Origin: an uncultured bacterium
Lineage (GTDB): Bacteria; Fidelibacterota; Marinisomatia; Marinisomatales; Marinisomataceae
Assembly: GCA_905182795.1 (NCBI GenBank)
Contig: CAJJCZ010000003.1
Location: 45,133-109,132 of the forward strand
Direction: 5' to 3'
Length of the DNA stretch: 64,000 bases
In this document: piece by piece, positions 10,108 through 20,254 of the stretch
Layout: every line of letters starts with the position of its first letter
Position numbering within the stretch: the first letter of the stretch is position 1
Program-made: the position numbers and the translations under genes
The notes under the pieces: model-generated
Seen by the model: only the letters and a program-made list of their open reading frames with translations
Databases searched by the model: none
Told to the model about the DNA's origin: nothing

Positions 10108-11262
10108 CTAAAACTTATATTCGTTTAGTTTTGTAACTTTTTTTCTAAGCTCTTCCAAGCTTCCTTGGTAGGTTTTTTTATTATACCTTACCGTCCAAAT
10201 TCCAGAAGGGTTGCCTTCAGAAAAAGACCCACTTATGGTTGGGTTTTCTTGTGGAGCAACGTAGCTCCATTCGCCATTTTTTTTATTATCTTTATATAGT
10301 CCCTTACCATAAAAACGTGAGCCAAAGTCAATATCTGGGCCCTCTGTCCACTCTCCCGTTTTAATATCTTGGCTATATGATCCAGATGAAACCTTTCTTG
10401 ATTTAGTAATATTGGATTCAATAATACTGTTGTCTTCTTTTTTATAGTGAACCCAAACACCCTCTTTTTTACCAAACTGATATGATCCTGCCTGCTTAAG
10501 GGCTAAAGAGCCTTCGTTTATGATAAAATATTCTTTCCAGTCTCCTGTTTTTATACCGTCTCTATAAGACCCCTTTCCTCTGTTGGGAGAGTGGGGAGAA
10601 AGATTATAAAAATTACTATCCAAAAGTCCTTTGGTATAATTTTCTTCCCAGCCGGTATCTTTTCCCTTTTCATACCAAGTCCATTTTTCAATTTTTTTGC
10701 CCCCAACATAGTCTCCCTCACTAACAATGACTCCTTCGGGATCCCAACTTTTCCATAGTCCTGATTTTTGCCAGTTTTCATAGTTTCCAGCCTTGATTAA
10801 TGCTCTCGTATTTGGGTCTCTTTCTTTCCATCTACCAGAACCATTTTCAAATGTAATTTCTCCTCTGGTAATTAGTCGACCTTCATTGTCTTTGCTCCAA
10901 GTTGTCCACGTACCAACAACATTGCCGTCTTCGTATTTAATATATTCTAGTCTTTTGTTTTTTTCTCTAGCCCCCGGGAATAGGTAGGTGATCTGTTCTC
11001 CTTCTGGGGCGCCCTTGATGTATCTGGCTTTTTTTTGAGTACCTTTTTTTGAGTTTACCTCGAACCAATCTCCATCTTTCAGTCCCCTTTTATATACGCC
11101 GACTAGCTCGCCATACTTGTCTAGCACATCTCCTGAAAAAATGCTGTTTGATTCTTTGTTATAAGCAAGGCCGTCCTCCTTAACAATAATTTGATCTTTA
11201 TAGATTTCACCAGAACAAGACATTATAATCGCTGTCATAAATATTATAAATGTTTTTTTCAT
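10108..11262 (-). CDS. MORN/YwqK-type repeat lipoprotein
   Basis: Lipobox IIMSCSG; many G-x-W-x-x-[YW] repeats (GDWFEV, GTWTTW, GLWKSW, EKWTWY, GDWKEY, GVWVHY, GEWTEG, GEWSYV, GIWTVR). Confidence 0.75.
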   Translation of the reverse strand: MKKTFIIFMTAIIMSCSGEIYKDQIIVKEDGLAYNKESNSIFSGDVLDKYGELVGVYKRGLKDGDWFEVNSKKGTQKKARYIKGAPEGEQITYLFPGAREKNKRLEYIKYEDGNVVGTWTTWSKDNEGRLITRGEITFENGSGRWKERDPNTRALIKAGNYENWQKSGLWKSWDPEGVIVSEGDYVGGKKIEKWTWYEKGKDTGWEENYTKGLLDSNFYNLSPHSPNRGKGSYRDGIKTGDWKEYFIINEGSLALKQAGSYQFGKKEGVWVHYKKEDNSIIESNITKSRKVSSGSYSQDIKTGEWTEGPDIDFGSRFYGKGLYKDNKKNGEWSYVAPQENPTISGSFSEGNPSGIWTVRYNKKTYQGSLEELRKKVTKLNEYKF

Positions 11263-11336
11263 ACCCTCTCCTTAAATTATCTTTCAATTAATTTTATTTT
11301 GCTGTAAAATTTTTAAACAACATTAATGTATTCATT

Positions 11337-14015
11337 ATGAACTATAAACAAAAAATATATTTTTTTTCACAAACAAAAACTGACGGAGATCAATCTATGT
11401 CAGAAGTTTTGGGGGGTAAGGGCGCCAATCTTGCTGAAATGTGTAAGCTTGGCCTTCCTGTTCCTCCTGGATTTACACTGGCTACAAGGCTGTGTAATGA
11501 TTTTCTAAAAAATAAAAAATTATCAATGGCTCTTAAGAATAATGTCAAAAAATATATAAAAAAAACTGAAAAAATAACTGGAAGCTCTTTTGGGGGAGAA
11601 AATCCTCTTTTATTATCAGTCAGATCTGGCGCTCCCGTATCTATGCCCGGAATGATGGAAACTATTTTGAATGTTGGACTAACCTCTCAAACAATTCCTT
11701 CTCTTATAAAACGATCCGGCAACGAACGATTTGTATATGATAGCTATCGTAGGCTGATTATGATGTACTCAGACGTAGTGATGGAAAAGTCTCTTCGTCT
11801 AAATACAAGTAAGACCCCTATTAGGGTTAAAATGGAAAAACTATTGTCGGAAATGAAAAAAAAATACCATCACAAAAACGATGCTTCTGTTTCTGCCAAA
11901 CATTGGAAAGAGTTAGTTTCAACATATCTTAGGTTGGTAGAAAAAGATTTTGGGGTGGTCTTCCCAGACGACCCACACGACCAACTTTTTGGGGCAATAG
12001 GGGCTGTCTTCTCGAGCTGGAATGGTAAAAGAGCAAGGGAGTATAGAGCTTTTGAAAATATCCCAACCTCAATGGGGACTGCCGTAAGCGTTCAAACTAT
12101 GGTATTTGGAAATCTGGGAGAAAGTTGTGGTACCGGAGTTGCCTTTACAAGAAACCCCTCTACTGGAGAAAATAAGTTTTATGGCGAATGGTTACAGAAC
12201 GCACAAGGAGAAGATGTGGTTGCTGGTATTCGTACGCCGCATCCTATATTATCTGACTCTGGATCAAAAAACTCTCTTGAAAAAACTATGCCTAAAGCGT
12301 TCGTGGCACTTGGTCGTGTTAGAAGGCGGCTAGAAAAACATTTTGATGAAATGCAAGACATTGAATTTACCATACAAGACGAAAAGCTTTGGATGTTGCA
12401 AACTCGTACCGGAAAACGAACCGGTATTGCTGCAATTAAAATTGCTACTGACATGGTTCAAGAAAGACTTATTAGTAAAAAAACGGCTCTTTCTCGCATT
12501 CAGCCAAACCAAATTTATGAAAGCTTATTAAAAAATATTGAGCCAAGCTCGCTAGTGGGGAAAACAGCTGTTGGACATGGATTACCAGCTGGCCCGGGAG
12601 CTTCTTCTGGTGAGGCTGTATTCACCGCAGAAAAAGCAGAGTTTTTAGGGAAAAAAGGTAAGAGGGTTATTCTCGTTAGAGAAGAAACTTCTCCAGAAGA
12701 TATTCACGGGATGCACCATTCTGAGGGTATTGTTACTGCTCGAGGCGGGCTAACTAGCCATGCCGCTCTAGTTGCTAGGGGTTGGGGGAAAAGCTGTGTT
12801 GTTGGTTGTCAGACCCTATATATTAATAACAATAATCTTTCTTGTTCTGTTGGCGATGCTAAAATAAAAGAAGGTGATTGGATTACGTTAAATGGATCCA
12901 CTGGAGAAATTTTTCTTGGAAAAATGTCTTTGTTCCAAAATCCAATTAGCAAATCTGGCCCACTCACAGAACTTCTTTCTTGGGCAGACCAGGTACGAAA
13001 GTTAAAAATTAGAACCAACGCTGATACGCCAGAAGATTGTGAAAAAGCTCTCAGCTTTGGCGCAGAGGGTATTGGTTTGTGTCGTACTGAACATATGTTT
13101 TTTGAAGAAAATAGGGTTCATGAATTTAGAAAAATGATTTTGGCTGCAAATAAAAAATCACGAACCAAGTATCTAAAAAAACTTCTCCCCTTTCAAACTA
13201 AAGACTTTTATAATATTTTAAACGTGATGGAAGGTAGGCCAGTAACTGTTCGGCTATTAGATCCTCCGTTACATGAGTTTATTAATATTGGTGAAAAAGA
13301 ATTAAATCGTCTTGCTTTAGATCTCAAAAAAACTAAGGCATCAATTGTTTCTAGAGTCGATTTTTTGAAAGAATCTAACCCAATGTTGGGGCATCGTGGT
13401 TGTAGGTTGGGGATATCTTATCCTGAAATTACAGAAATGCAGGCTGAAGCAATTTTGGGTGCCGCGCTAAAACTAAAAAAAGAGGGTAAAAACCCAAAAG
13501 TAGAAATTATGATCCCGCTGGTTGCACATATAAACGAATTTGTTAACCAAAAAAATATTGTTCTTGATGTTTATAGTAGGCTTTCCAAAAAAAGCGGTTT
13601 GGCTCTTAAATATAAAATTGGGACTATGATTGAGGTGCCTAGGGCTTGTTTGGTTGCAGATAAGATTGCAAAAGAAGCTGACTTTTTTAGTTTTGGTACA
13701 AACGATCTTACACAAACAACCTTTGGGTTTAGTAGGGATGATACGGGAGCCTTTTTTGAATCATATTTTCAAGAAAAAATTCTTCCCATAGACCCCTTTG
13801 AACAAATTGATCAAGATGGCGTTGGGCAACTAATGAAAATTGCGGTTGAGGGTGGAAGAAAAACAAAAAAATCTATTTCAATTGGAATTTGTGGGGAGCA
13901 TGGGGGAGAGCCAAACAGTATTAGGTTCTGTAGTGAGCTGGGTTTAAACTATGTCAGTTGTTCTCCTTTTAGGATACCCATTGCTAGGTTGGCAGCAGCA
14001 CAAGTAGAATTATGA
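11337..14015 (+). CDS. ppdK: Pyruvate, phosphate dikinase
   Basis: LGGKGANLAEMCKLGLPVPPGFT N-terminus, GIVTARGGLTSHAALVARGWGKSCVVG phospho-His region, GTMIEVPRACLVADKIA, GICGEHGG. Confidence 0.97.
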   Translation: MNYKQKIYFFSQTKTDGDQSMSEVLGGKGANLAEMCKLGLPVPPGFTLATRLCNDFLKNKKLSMALKNNVKKYIKKTEKITGSSFGGENPLLLSVRSGAPVSMPGMMETILNVGLTSQTIPSLIKRSGNERFVYDSYRRLIMMYSDVVMEKSLRLNTSKTPIRVKMEKLLSEMKKKYHHKNDASVSAKHWKELVSTYLRLVEKDFGVVFPDDPHDQLFGAIGAVFSSWNGKRAREYRAFENIPTSMGTAVSVQTMVFGNLGESCGTGVAFTRNPSTGENKFYGEWLQNAQGEDVVAGIRTPHPILSDSGSKNSLEKTMPKAFVALGRVRRRLEKHFDEMQDIEFTIQDEKLWMLQTRTGKRTGIAAIKIATDMVQERLISKKTALSRIQPNQIYESLLKNIEPSSLVGKTAVGHGLPAGPGASSGEAVFTAEKAEFLGKKGKRVILVREETSPEDIHGMHHSEGIVTARGGLTSHAALVARGWGKSCVVGCQTLYINNNNLSCSVGDAKIKEGDWITLNGSTGEIFLGKMSLFQNPISKSGPLTELLSWADQVRKLKIRTNADTPEDCEKALSFGAEGIGLCRTEHMFFEENRVHEFRKMILAANKKSRTKYLKKLLPFQTKDFYNILNVMEGRPVTVRLLDPPLHEFINIGEKELNRLALDLKKTKASIVSRVDFLKESNPMLGHRGCRLGISYPEITEMQAEAILGAALKLKKEGKNPKVEIMIPLVAHINEFVNQKNIVLDVYSRLSKKSGLALKYKIGTMIEVPRACLVADKIAKEADFFSFGTNDLTQTTFGFSRDDTGAFFESYFQEKILPIDPFEQIDQDGVGQLMKIAVEGGRKTKKSISIGICGEHGGEPNSIRFCSELGLNYVSCSPFRIPIARLAAAQVEL

Positions 14016-15202
14016 TAGAAAAAAAATTAGATATTATTGTGTATGGTTCTACCGGATTTACCGGAAGCCTTTGTGTAAAATATTTAAAAGAAAATTATCC
14101 AAACACTAGTTTTGCTATCGGCGGAAGAAACAAAAAAAAGCTTCAGGCTATTTCAGATAAGTATTCTTTAGATTGTAAAATATTTGTAGCGGATGGCGAC
14201 GACTCAGAAGCGCTAGATAAAATAACAAGCCAAACCAAGGTTGTGCTTTCAACGGCCGGTCCATTCCATAGATATGGATCAAAGATGGTTGCTTCTTGTG
14301 TTAAAAACAATACTCACTATGTTGATATTACTGGTGAAAATTTCTGGGTAAGACAAATGATTGCCAAGCATCACGAAGAGGCTAAACAAAAAGGTGTTCG
14401 TATAGTTCCTGCTTGTGGCTATGATTCAATTCCATCAGATTTGGGCGTATTTTTTTCAGTAAACTCTTTCGGCCGTCCAGTAAAGTCTGTTTTTTCTTAT
14501 CACGCTATGAAAGGCGAAGCTTCTGGTGGGACTATTGAAACGATGTTTGCGATTAGAGATTTAAAATTAGATAGGTCTGCGTTCGGTGCCTTTGCCCTAA
14601 ACCCAAAAAACTCTGTTACAGATATACAAAAGAAGCTTACTAGTGACAAGGTTCCTGTAGAAAAAAACAAAACAATTAAAGCTTGGACGGGTCCTTTTGT
14701 AATGGCTATGGCTAACGCCCGCGTAGTGCGAAGGGGTGCCGCTCTTTTGGCAGAAAACAATATTGGTTATGGGGAAAACTTTGTTTATAAAGAAAGTGCC
14801 TATTATTCAAAAAGGCGCAGTGCTTACATCACAAGCTTTATGTTGGGTGTGATGGGTTTTGTTATTATTACCCCTCTTAGAAAAATTGTAAGACCCCTAT
14901 TAAAACAGCCGGGACAAGGTCCTAGCCAAAAAGTGATGGATGGTGGGTTTTTTAAATGCAAATTTGTGGTAACGGGGGAAGATGATAGTCAAAAAATTTA
15001 TGAAATGAAGGGTGATGGAGACCCGGGATACAAGGTGACTTCAAAGTTTGTTTGTGAAAGCGCGTTGGCTCTTTTGGGTAATCACGAAAATCTCCCAGGT
15101 GGGTCGGGTTATGGTGGAATTCTTACCTCGTCTTCTGGTTTGGGCAATGTCTTAATTGGTAGGCTAAAAAATGTTGGTATCACCTTTGAGGAAGTCTCTT
15201 AA
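14012..15202 (+). CDS. Saccharopine dehydrogenase-like / trans-acting enoyl reductase family oxidoreductase
   Basis: [19 protein letters not shown] Rossmann motif, [31 protein letters not shown] overlap with ppdK. Confidence 0.85.
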   Translation: MIEKKLDIIVYGSTGFTGSLCVKYLKENYPNTSFAIGGRNKKKLQAISDKYSLDCKIFVADGDDSEALDKITSQTKVVLSTAGPFHRYGSKMVASCVKNNTHYVDITGENFWVRQMIAKHHEEAKQKGVRIVPACGYDSIPSDLGVFFSVNSFGRPVKSVFSYHAMKGEASGGTIETMFAIRDLKLDRSAFGAFALNPKNSVTDIQKKLTSDKVPVEKNKTIKAWTGPFVMAMANARVVRRGAALLAENNIGYGENFVYKESAYYSKRRSAYITSFMLGVMGFVIITPLRKIVRPLLKQPGQGPSQKVMDGGFFKCKFVVTGEDDSQKIYEMKGDGDPGYKVTSKFVCESALALLGNHENLPGGSGYGGILTSSSGLGNVLIGRLKNVGITFEEVS

Positions 15203-15222
15203 CGTTTAAACACAATGCTATA

Positions 15223-16836
15223 TTGATAAAAATATATCTACTTATGATTACAATTTTAGGGCTTGGGACAATACAGGCTCAGGAAGATTCTGAATATCAA
15301 CAGCTTGTAAACCTGTTTAATGAGTGGAGAGCTTTTGAAACCCCGCCCCTTTTAGCTGGGGCTCCAGACTATACTAAACATCGATTTAATAAAGATCATA
15401 GGATTTTTAAGTCTCTGCAGGGGCGCTTAAATAAAATTAATTTTAATAGCTGGAAAACTGAGCAGCAAATAGATTGGTTTGTGGTTAGAGCCGAAATGAA
15501 CGGCTATGATTTTAATTATAGGGTTCTTAGACCCTGGGAGAGAGACCCTGCGTTTTATCAAACAATTTGGACTTATAAAAGCGATGTTCCAGCACACGAA
15601 GGGCCAACAAATCACGCCACTCTTGAGCTTTGGACTTATGTCTTCCCGCTGGAAGAAGGCGATCAGATGCGTCTTACACAAGAGTTGGGTGTTATTCCTC
15701 CCCTATTAAACCAAGCTAGAAAAAATCTCACGGGAAATGCTCGGGATCTTTGGATAGCTGGAACTAATAATTTTTACCAACAAAAATCTCATTTAGAAAA
15801 ACTTGCTAAAAAAATACCAGAAAACAATGTGGCCTTGCAAAAAGCTTTGGGTGATGCAACGAAAGAAACTATCACATTTATATCCTGGCTAGAGGGTCGG
15901 GCACAATATAAAAATGGGCCGTCTGGTGTAGGAAAAGACAACTATACTTGGTATCAAAAAAACGTTCATTTAGTTCCTATTAGTTGGGAAGAAGAGGTTA
16001 ACTTGCTTCAGCGAGAACTGGATCGAGCCTGGTCTTCTTTGGTTTTAGAAGAGAAAAAAAATATCAATCTTCCGCCAATGGTTGCAGCGCGAACACCTCA
16101 AGAGTTTGATGTTATGGCAGAAAAAGGGGTTGTGCGGTTGATGCGCTTTTTAGAAGAAAAAGAAATTATGCCCATTAAACCAAACATGGAGCCCGCACTA
16201 AGAGAACACATGGGGTCTTTTGTACCAGAAGAAGAACGAAATTTTTTTACAATAGGGATGCACTATGACCCCGTACCGCTATATTCACACTTTTATCATT
16301 GGTTTGATTTAGCACAAATGCAAGACGAACCACACCAAAGCCCTATTCGTAGGGGTCCGTTATTATATAATATTTTTGATTCAAAAAGCGAGGGAATTGC
16401 AACGGGCGTAGAAGAAATGTTTATGCATGCGGGGCTTTATGAAGACAGTCCTCGCTCTAAAGAAATTATATGGATTATGATTGCACAAAGAGCCGCTAGG
16501 GGGCTTGGATCTTTATATGCACATGCCAACATGATGAATATGGAGGAGGCTGGCGCCGTTCACGTAAAATGGACCCCTCGGGGGTGGATGGAGCGTGAAC
16601 CACACTTGTTAAAATTTGAACAACATCTTTACCTGAGACAGCCTGGATATGGAACTTGTTATATAACGGGTAAATATCTTGTTGAAAAAATGATGACCGA
16701 CAGGGCGCGACAGTTAGGTGCCGCTGGAGAAGCGTTTGTAATGAAAGATTTTTTTGAAGCTTTTAATGATGCAGGAAATATCCCCGCCGAATTGGTTCGC
16801 TGGGAAATAACGGGCGAAAAAACTATAGCCAAATAA
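15223..16836 (+). CDS. Secreted DUF885-like protein
   Basis: TTG start, signal peptide ([15 protein letters not shown]), C-terminal layout resembling DUF885 ([19 protein letters not shown] ... [17 protein letters not shown]). Confidence 0.6.
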   Translation: MIKIYLLMITILGLGTIQAQEDSEYQQLVNLFNEWRAFETPPLLAGAPDYTKHRFNKDHRIFKSLQGRLNKINFNSWKTEQQIDWFVVRAEMNGYDFNYRVLRPWERDPAFYQTIWTYKSDVPAHEGPTNHATLELWTYVFPLEEGDQMRLTQELGVIPPLLNQARKNLTGNARDLWIAGTNNFYQQKSHLEKLAKKIPENNVALQKALGDATKETITFISWLEGRAQYKNGPSGVGKDNYTWYQKNVHLVPISWEEEVNLLQRELDRAWSSLVLEEKKNINLPPMVAARTPQEFDVMAEKGVVRLMRFLEEKEIMPIKPNMEPALREHMGSFVPEEERNFFTIGMHYDPVPLYSHFYHWFDLAQMQDEPHQSPIRRGPLLYNIFDSKSEGIATGVEEMFMHAGLYEDSPRSKEIIWIMIAQRAARGLGSLYAHANMMNMEEAGAVHVKWTPRGWMEREPHLLKFEQHLYLRQPGYGTCYITGKYLVEKMMTDRARQLGAAGEAFVMKDFFEAFNDAGNIPAELVRWEITGEKTIAK

Positions 16837-17143
16837 TAGTAATCCCGGGATTTCTTCGGTTAAAGTCTTCATCTTTACTAGAAAGAAACCCCGACCTCAT
16901 ATCAACTGCATCTTTATTAAACATGTCGTAGTCTTCGCCGTTAATAACGCCCCGAAACCTACCTCTTTGTTCTTTAGCCCAACCCCTAACCTCTGCAGCT
17001 ACCCGCCCACTTCCTAGGCCGTGTATAATTTTGACCGCCGTGATTCGGGAGTCAGATTTGGCTGTACTAATTGCTACCTCTAAATCAGAAATTGCATTGT
17101 TGGCGCTTTGGCCCGCGTGTCCTATATCTATTTCTTTTAACAT
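16823..17143 (-). CDS. Smr-domain protein
   Basis: [21 protein letters not shown] ... [20 protein letters not shown], Smr (MutS2 C-terminal-like) core motif. Confidence 0.75.
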   Translation of the reverse strand: MLKEIDIGHAGQSANNAISDLEVAISTAKSDSRITAVKIIHGLGSGRVAAEVRGWAKEQRGRFRGVINGEDYDMFNKDAVDMRSGFLSSKDEDFNRRNPGITIIWL

Positions 17144-17172
17144 GTCTTCAAAGTTGTTTATATTTATGGTCT

Positions 17173-18582
17173 ATGAATAATGATTTATCTAAAATTAAAG
17201 CTCTTTTTCAGTCTCAGGTAGAAAACCATCCTTCTTTAGCAAAATCTACACACAATGATAGAAAGCAAAAACTGAAAAGTCTTTTAAATAATTTTATGGA
17301 CATGGAGCAGGAGGCCATAGAGGCCCTGTCTCTCGATATGAAAAAAAGTCCAACAGAGTCTATTATAAGTGAGGTTTTGGGTATAAAAACTGAGGCTGAT
17401 TTTGCAATAAAAAATTTAAAAAAGTGGATGAGGTCAAAAAGGGTTCCTTCCCCTTCTACTATATTATTCACGTCTGGCTGGGTGCGCCCAGAGCCAAAGG
17501 GGAGTATATTAATTCTTTCTCCGTGGAACTATCCCATCTTGTTATGCTTAAATCCCCTTATTGCTGCCATAGCTGCGGGGAACACCGCTGTTATTAAACC
17601 GTCTGAGTTTACTCCGGCGTCCGGGGCTTTTTTAAAAAAATTAGTAGAAAAAACATTTAAAGATAATGAGGTTGCTGTGGTGTTGGGGAATCAAGATGCG
17701 GCTATCGAGTTATTATCTCACCCCTTTAACCATGTTATGTTTACGGGCAGCCCGTCAACGGGAAAGCTTGTAATGTCTGCGGCAGCTAAACACCTTTCTG
17801 GGGTTACTCTAGAGTTGGGTGGAAAGTCTCCAGTAGTTGTTGACGAAAGCGCAAACATCTCTGATGCCGCCTGGAAGTTGGCTTTCTATAAATTTGCTAA
17901 TGCGGGACAAACCTGCACTGCTCCAGATTATATTTTATGCCACGAAGACAAAAAAGATGCTTTGGTTGCGGGACTAAAGGAACACTTTGATGCTTTTTTT
18001 GATGAAAAAAACAAGGATGTAAATGTTGATTATTGTCAAATTGTAAACACAACGCACTTCGACAGGATAAAGGGATATTTAGACAACGCAAAAGAGTTGG
18101 GCGCCACGGTGGCGGTTGGTGGAAAAACAGATAGAGGTCAAAGGTTTATTGCTCCAACTGTTTTATGTGATGTTCCTATAGACTCTGCGGTTATGAAAGA
18201 AGAAATTTTTGGTCCACTCATGCCGATCGTTACATATAAACACCTAGATGATGCTATTAGTTTTATTAACAAAAGAGAAAAGCCTCTTGCTCTTTATTTG
18301 TTTAGTTATAATAAAAAAAATCAAAAAAGGGTTTTGGAAGAAACCTCAAGTGGGGCTCTTGTGTTTAATGATTGTGTAATTCATCATACAAACCCAAACC
18401 TTCCTTTTGGGGGCATTAATAATAGTGGCCTTGGAAGTTACCACGGGAAATATGGCTTTGATGCCTTTTCTCACGAAAAAGCTATTTTAAAAAGCAGCGC
18501 TTGGTCTCCATTTAAGCTTATGCTTCCCCCCTACACCAAAAGAAAACATTTTTTGGTTAATATGATAAAAAAACTTTCTTAG
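17173..18582 (+). CDS. Aldehyde dehydrogenase family protein
   Basis: LILSPWNYPILLCLNPLIAAIAAGNTAVIKPSE, LELGGKSPVVV, FANAGQTCTAPDYIL (catalytic Cys), KEEIFGPLMPI. Start at MNNDLSK preferred over 17071. Confidence 0.93.
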   Translation: MNNDLSKIKALFQSQVENHPSLAKSTHNDRKQKLKSLLNNFMDMEQEAIEALSLDMKKSPTESIISEVLGIKTEADFAIKNLKKWMRSKRVPSPSTILFTSGWVRPEPKGSILILSPWNYPILLCLNPLIAAIAAGNTAVIKPSEFTPASGAFLKKLVEKTFKDNEVAVVLGNQDAAIELLSHPFNHVMFTGSPSTGKLVMSAAAKHLSGVTLELGGKSPVVVDESANISDAAWKLAFYKFANAGQTCTAPDYILCHEDKKDALVAGLKEHFDAFFDEKNKDVNVDYCQIVNTTHFDRIKGYLDNAKELGATVAVGGKTDRGQRFIAPTVLCDVPIDSAVMKEEIFGPLMPIVTYKHLDDAISFINKREKPLALYLFSYNKKNQKRVLEETSSGALVFNDCVIHHTNPNLPFGGINNSGLGSYHGKYGFDAFSHEKAILKSSAWSPFKLMLPPYTKRKHFLVNMIKKLS

Positions 18583-19387
18583 AAAGCTCGTTTCTAAAAT
18601 CAATGATTGTGTTGGCATATTTATCTGATCGGTTATAGGTGCGAATGCTTCGCCAAATTGGCGACCTAAAAGAAAAATTATAGTCATTTTTTGGGTATCC
18701 GTTTTGTGTTAAATAGTATGCGATGCTACCCAGAACATCCTCCCAGTCATATGGGTCTTTTTTCCCATCTTTATTATAGTCTATAGAAAGCTTGTTAAAA
18801 CTCGATGGAATAAACTGTCCATATCCAAAGGCCCCGGCATAAGACCCTTCCAACTGAAAAGGGCTAATGTTTTGGTCTTTCGTATACAGCAATAAATGAA
18901 AAAGTTCTTTTGTAGCCCACGATGATCTTTTTGGTAGGTTAACTATTTGGGTGTATAAAGAATTAAACACCGAGTACTCTGCATATTTTTTACCATAATT
19001 AGTTTCTATTCCAACGATTGTAACCAAGATAAGGGGGTCTATGTCAAACTCTAGCATAATTTTATTTAGCATTTCTTTGTTTTTAAAATAAAAATCAACA
19101 CCCCCGCCAAGCCTCTCTTCTGTAACAAAAATTTCTCTATATTGTTTATATGTTTTAATTTTTTCTGGCTTTTTGCTAAACCTTTTAAGAATGGCTGGTT
19201 CCTCTTTTAGGCGAGGGTTTTCAAAAATTGTTCTAATTTCATTAACACTGTAGTAGTCTTCAATTCTTGTTTCATTAAGAAGTCTATTAAAAACCTTGTA
19301 GTTTTCTCCTGGCGCCTGTCCAACAGCAACAGAAAAACAAAAATAAATATATAATGTTATTTTAATAGTTAATTTCACTGTGTTCAA
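18557..19387 (-). CDS. Lytic murein transglycosylase, MltB-like
   Basis: IVGIETNYGKKYA ... GSYAGAFGYGQFIPSSFNKLSIDYNKDGKKDPYDWEDVLGSIAYYL. Confidence 0.9.
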   Translation of the reverse strand: MNTVKLTIKITLYIYFCFSVAVGQAPGENYKVFNRLLNETRIEDYYSVNEIRTIFENPRLKEEPAILKRFSKKPEKIKTYKQYREIFVTEERLGGGVDFYFKNKEMLNKIMLEFDIDPLILVTIVGIETNYGKKYAEYSVFNSLYTQIVNLPKRSSWATKELFHLLLYTKDQNISPFQLEGSYAGAFGYGQFIPSSFNKLSIDYNKDGKKDPYDWEDVLGSIAYYLTQNGYPKNDYNFSFRSPIWRSIRTYNRSDKYANTIIDFRNELSKKVFLSY

Positions 19388-19411
19388 TTTAATAATATTG
19401 TTAAACCCATT

Positions 19412-20254
19412 ATGCTAAATAATAAATTTTTATTACTAACAATTGCTCTTCTTTCTGTCAGCTCTGCCTCTCTGGTGGTGCGAATTTTGCCAGATACCAA
19501 CGCAATAACGATTGCGTTTTGGAGGATGTTTTTAGCTAGTATCATGGTCTTCATTATTTCTTACAAAAATATATTCACTTTTGTTCCCGATAAAAAAATA
19601 TTGTTAGCTGGATTATTTTTGGGTATACACTTTGCGTTGTTTTTTAGAAGTGTCCAACTTACCTCTATTGCAGAGGCGGCGCTTCTTGGAACTACGGCTC
19701 CAATATTTACAGAGATCTATGGGGTTTTATTTCAAAAAAAATCTCCTACGCCCGTTGTTCTTTTTGGTTTGTTTATGGCTTTTGTCGGTGCGGGTGTTTT
19801 GGTAAGTCAAAGCTCGTTTAGCGAGACGGGAACCCTGGGAAACATTTTGGCTGTTTTGTGCTCGATTGCAATTTCTGTTGTTTTAATCCTCGCAAAGGAT
19901 ATTAGAAAAAGTGTTGGGGTTTTTGAATATACGCGATGGTTATTCTTTTTTGCGGCTTGTACCCTCTTTGTTATTTCTTTGTTTGTGGGAACCTCTGTTT
20001 TTTCTATTTCAACACAAGAGTTCCCCTGGTTTGTTTTCTTGGCCCTTGTTCCAACAATGATTGGACATAATATATTTTATTATTTAATTAAAACCCTTAG
20101 CGCCACAACGGTTGCTGCTGTTCCGTTGGGAGAGCCCATAGTGTCTTCTTTGGGGGCTTTAGCGCTCTTTGGTGAACCAATTGGCCTTGCGGTTATACTT
20201 GGTGGTGGAATTACTTTGTTTGGCGTTTTTTTAGTAGTCCGCTCTGGCGACTAG
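19412..20254 (+). CDS. EamA/DMT-superfamily transporter
   Basis: Ten hydrophobic segments, AFWRMFLAS, LGTTAPIFTEIYGVLF, GEPIVSSLGALALFGE. Confidence 0.88.
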   Translation: MLNNKFLLLTIALLSVSSASLVVRILPDTNAITIAFWRMFLASIMVFIISYKNIFTFVPDKKILLAGLFLGIHFALFFRSVQLTSIAEAALLGTTAPIFTEIYGVLFQKKSPTPVVLFGLFMAFVGAGVLVSQSSFSETGTLGNILAVLCSIAISVVLILAKDIRKSVGVFEYTRWLFFFAACTLFVISLFVGTSVFSISTQEFPWFVFLALVPTMIGHNIFYYLIKTLSATTVAAVPLGEPIVSSLGALALFGEPIGLAVILGGGITLFGVFLVVRSGD

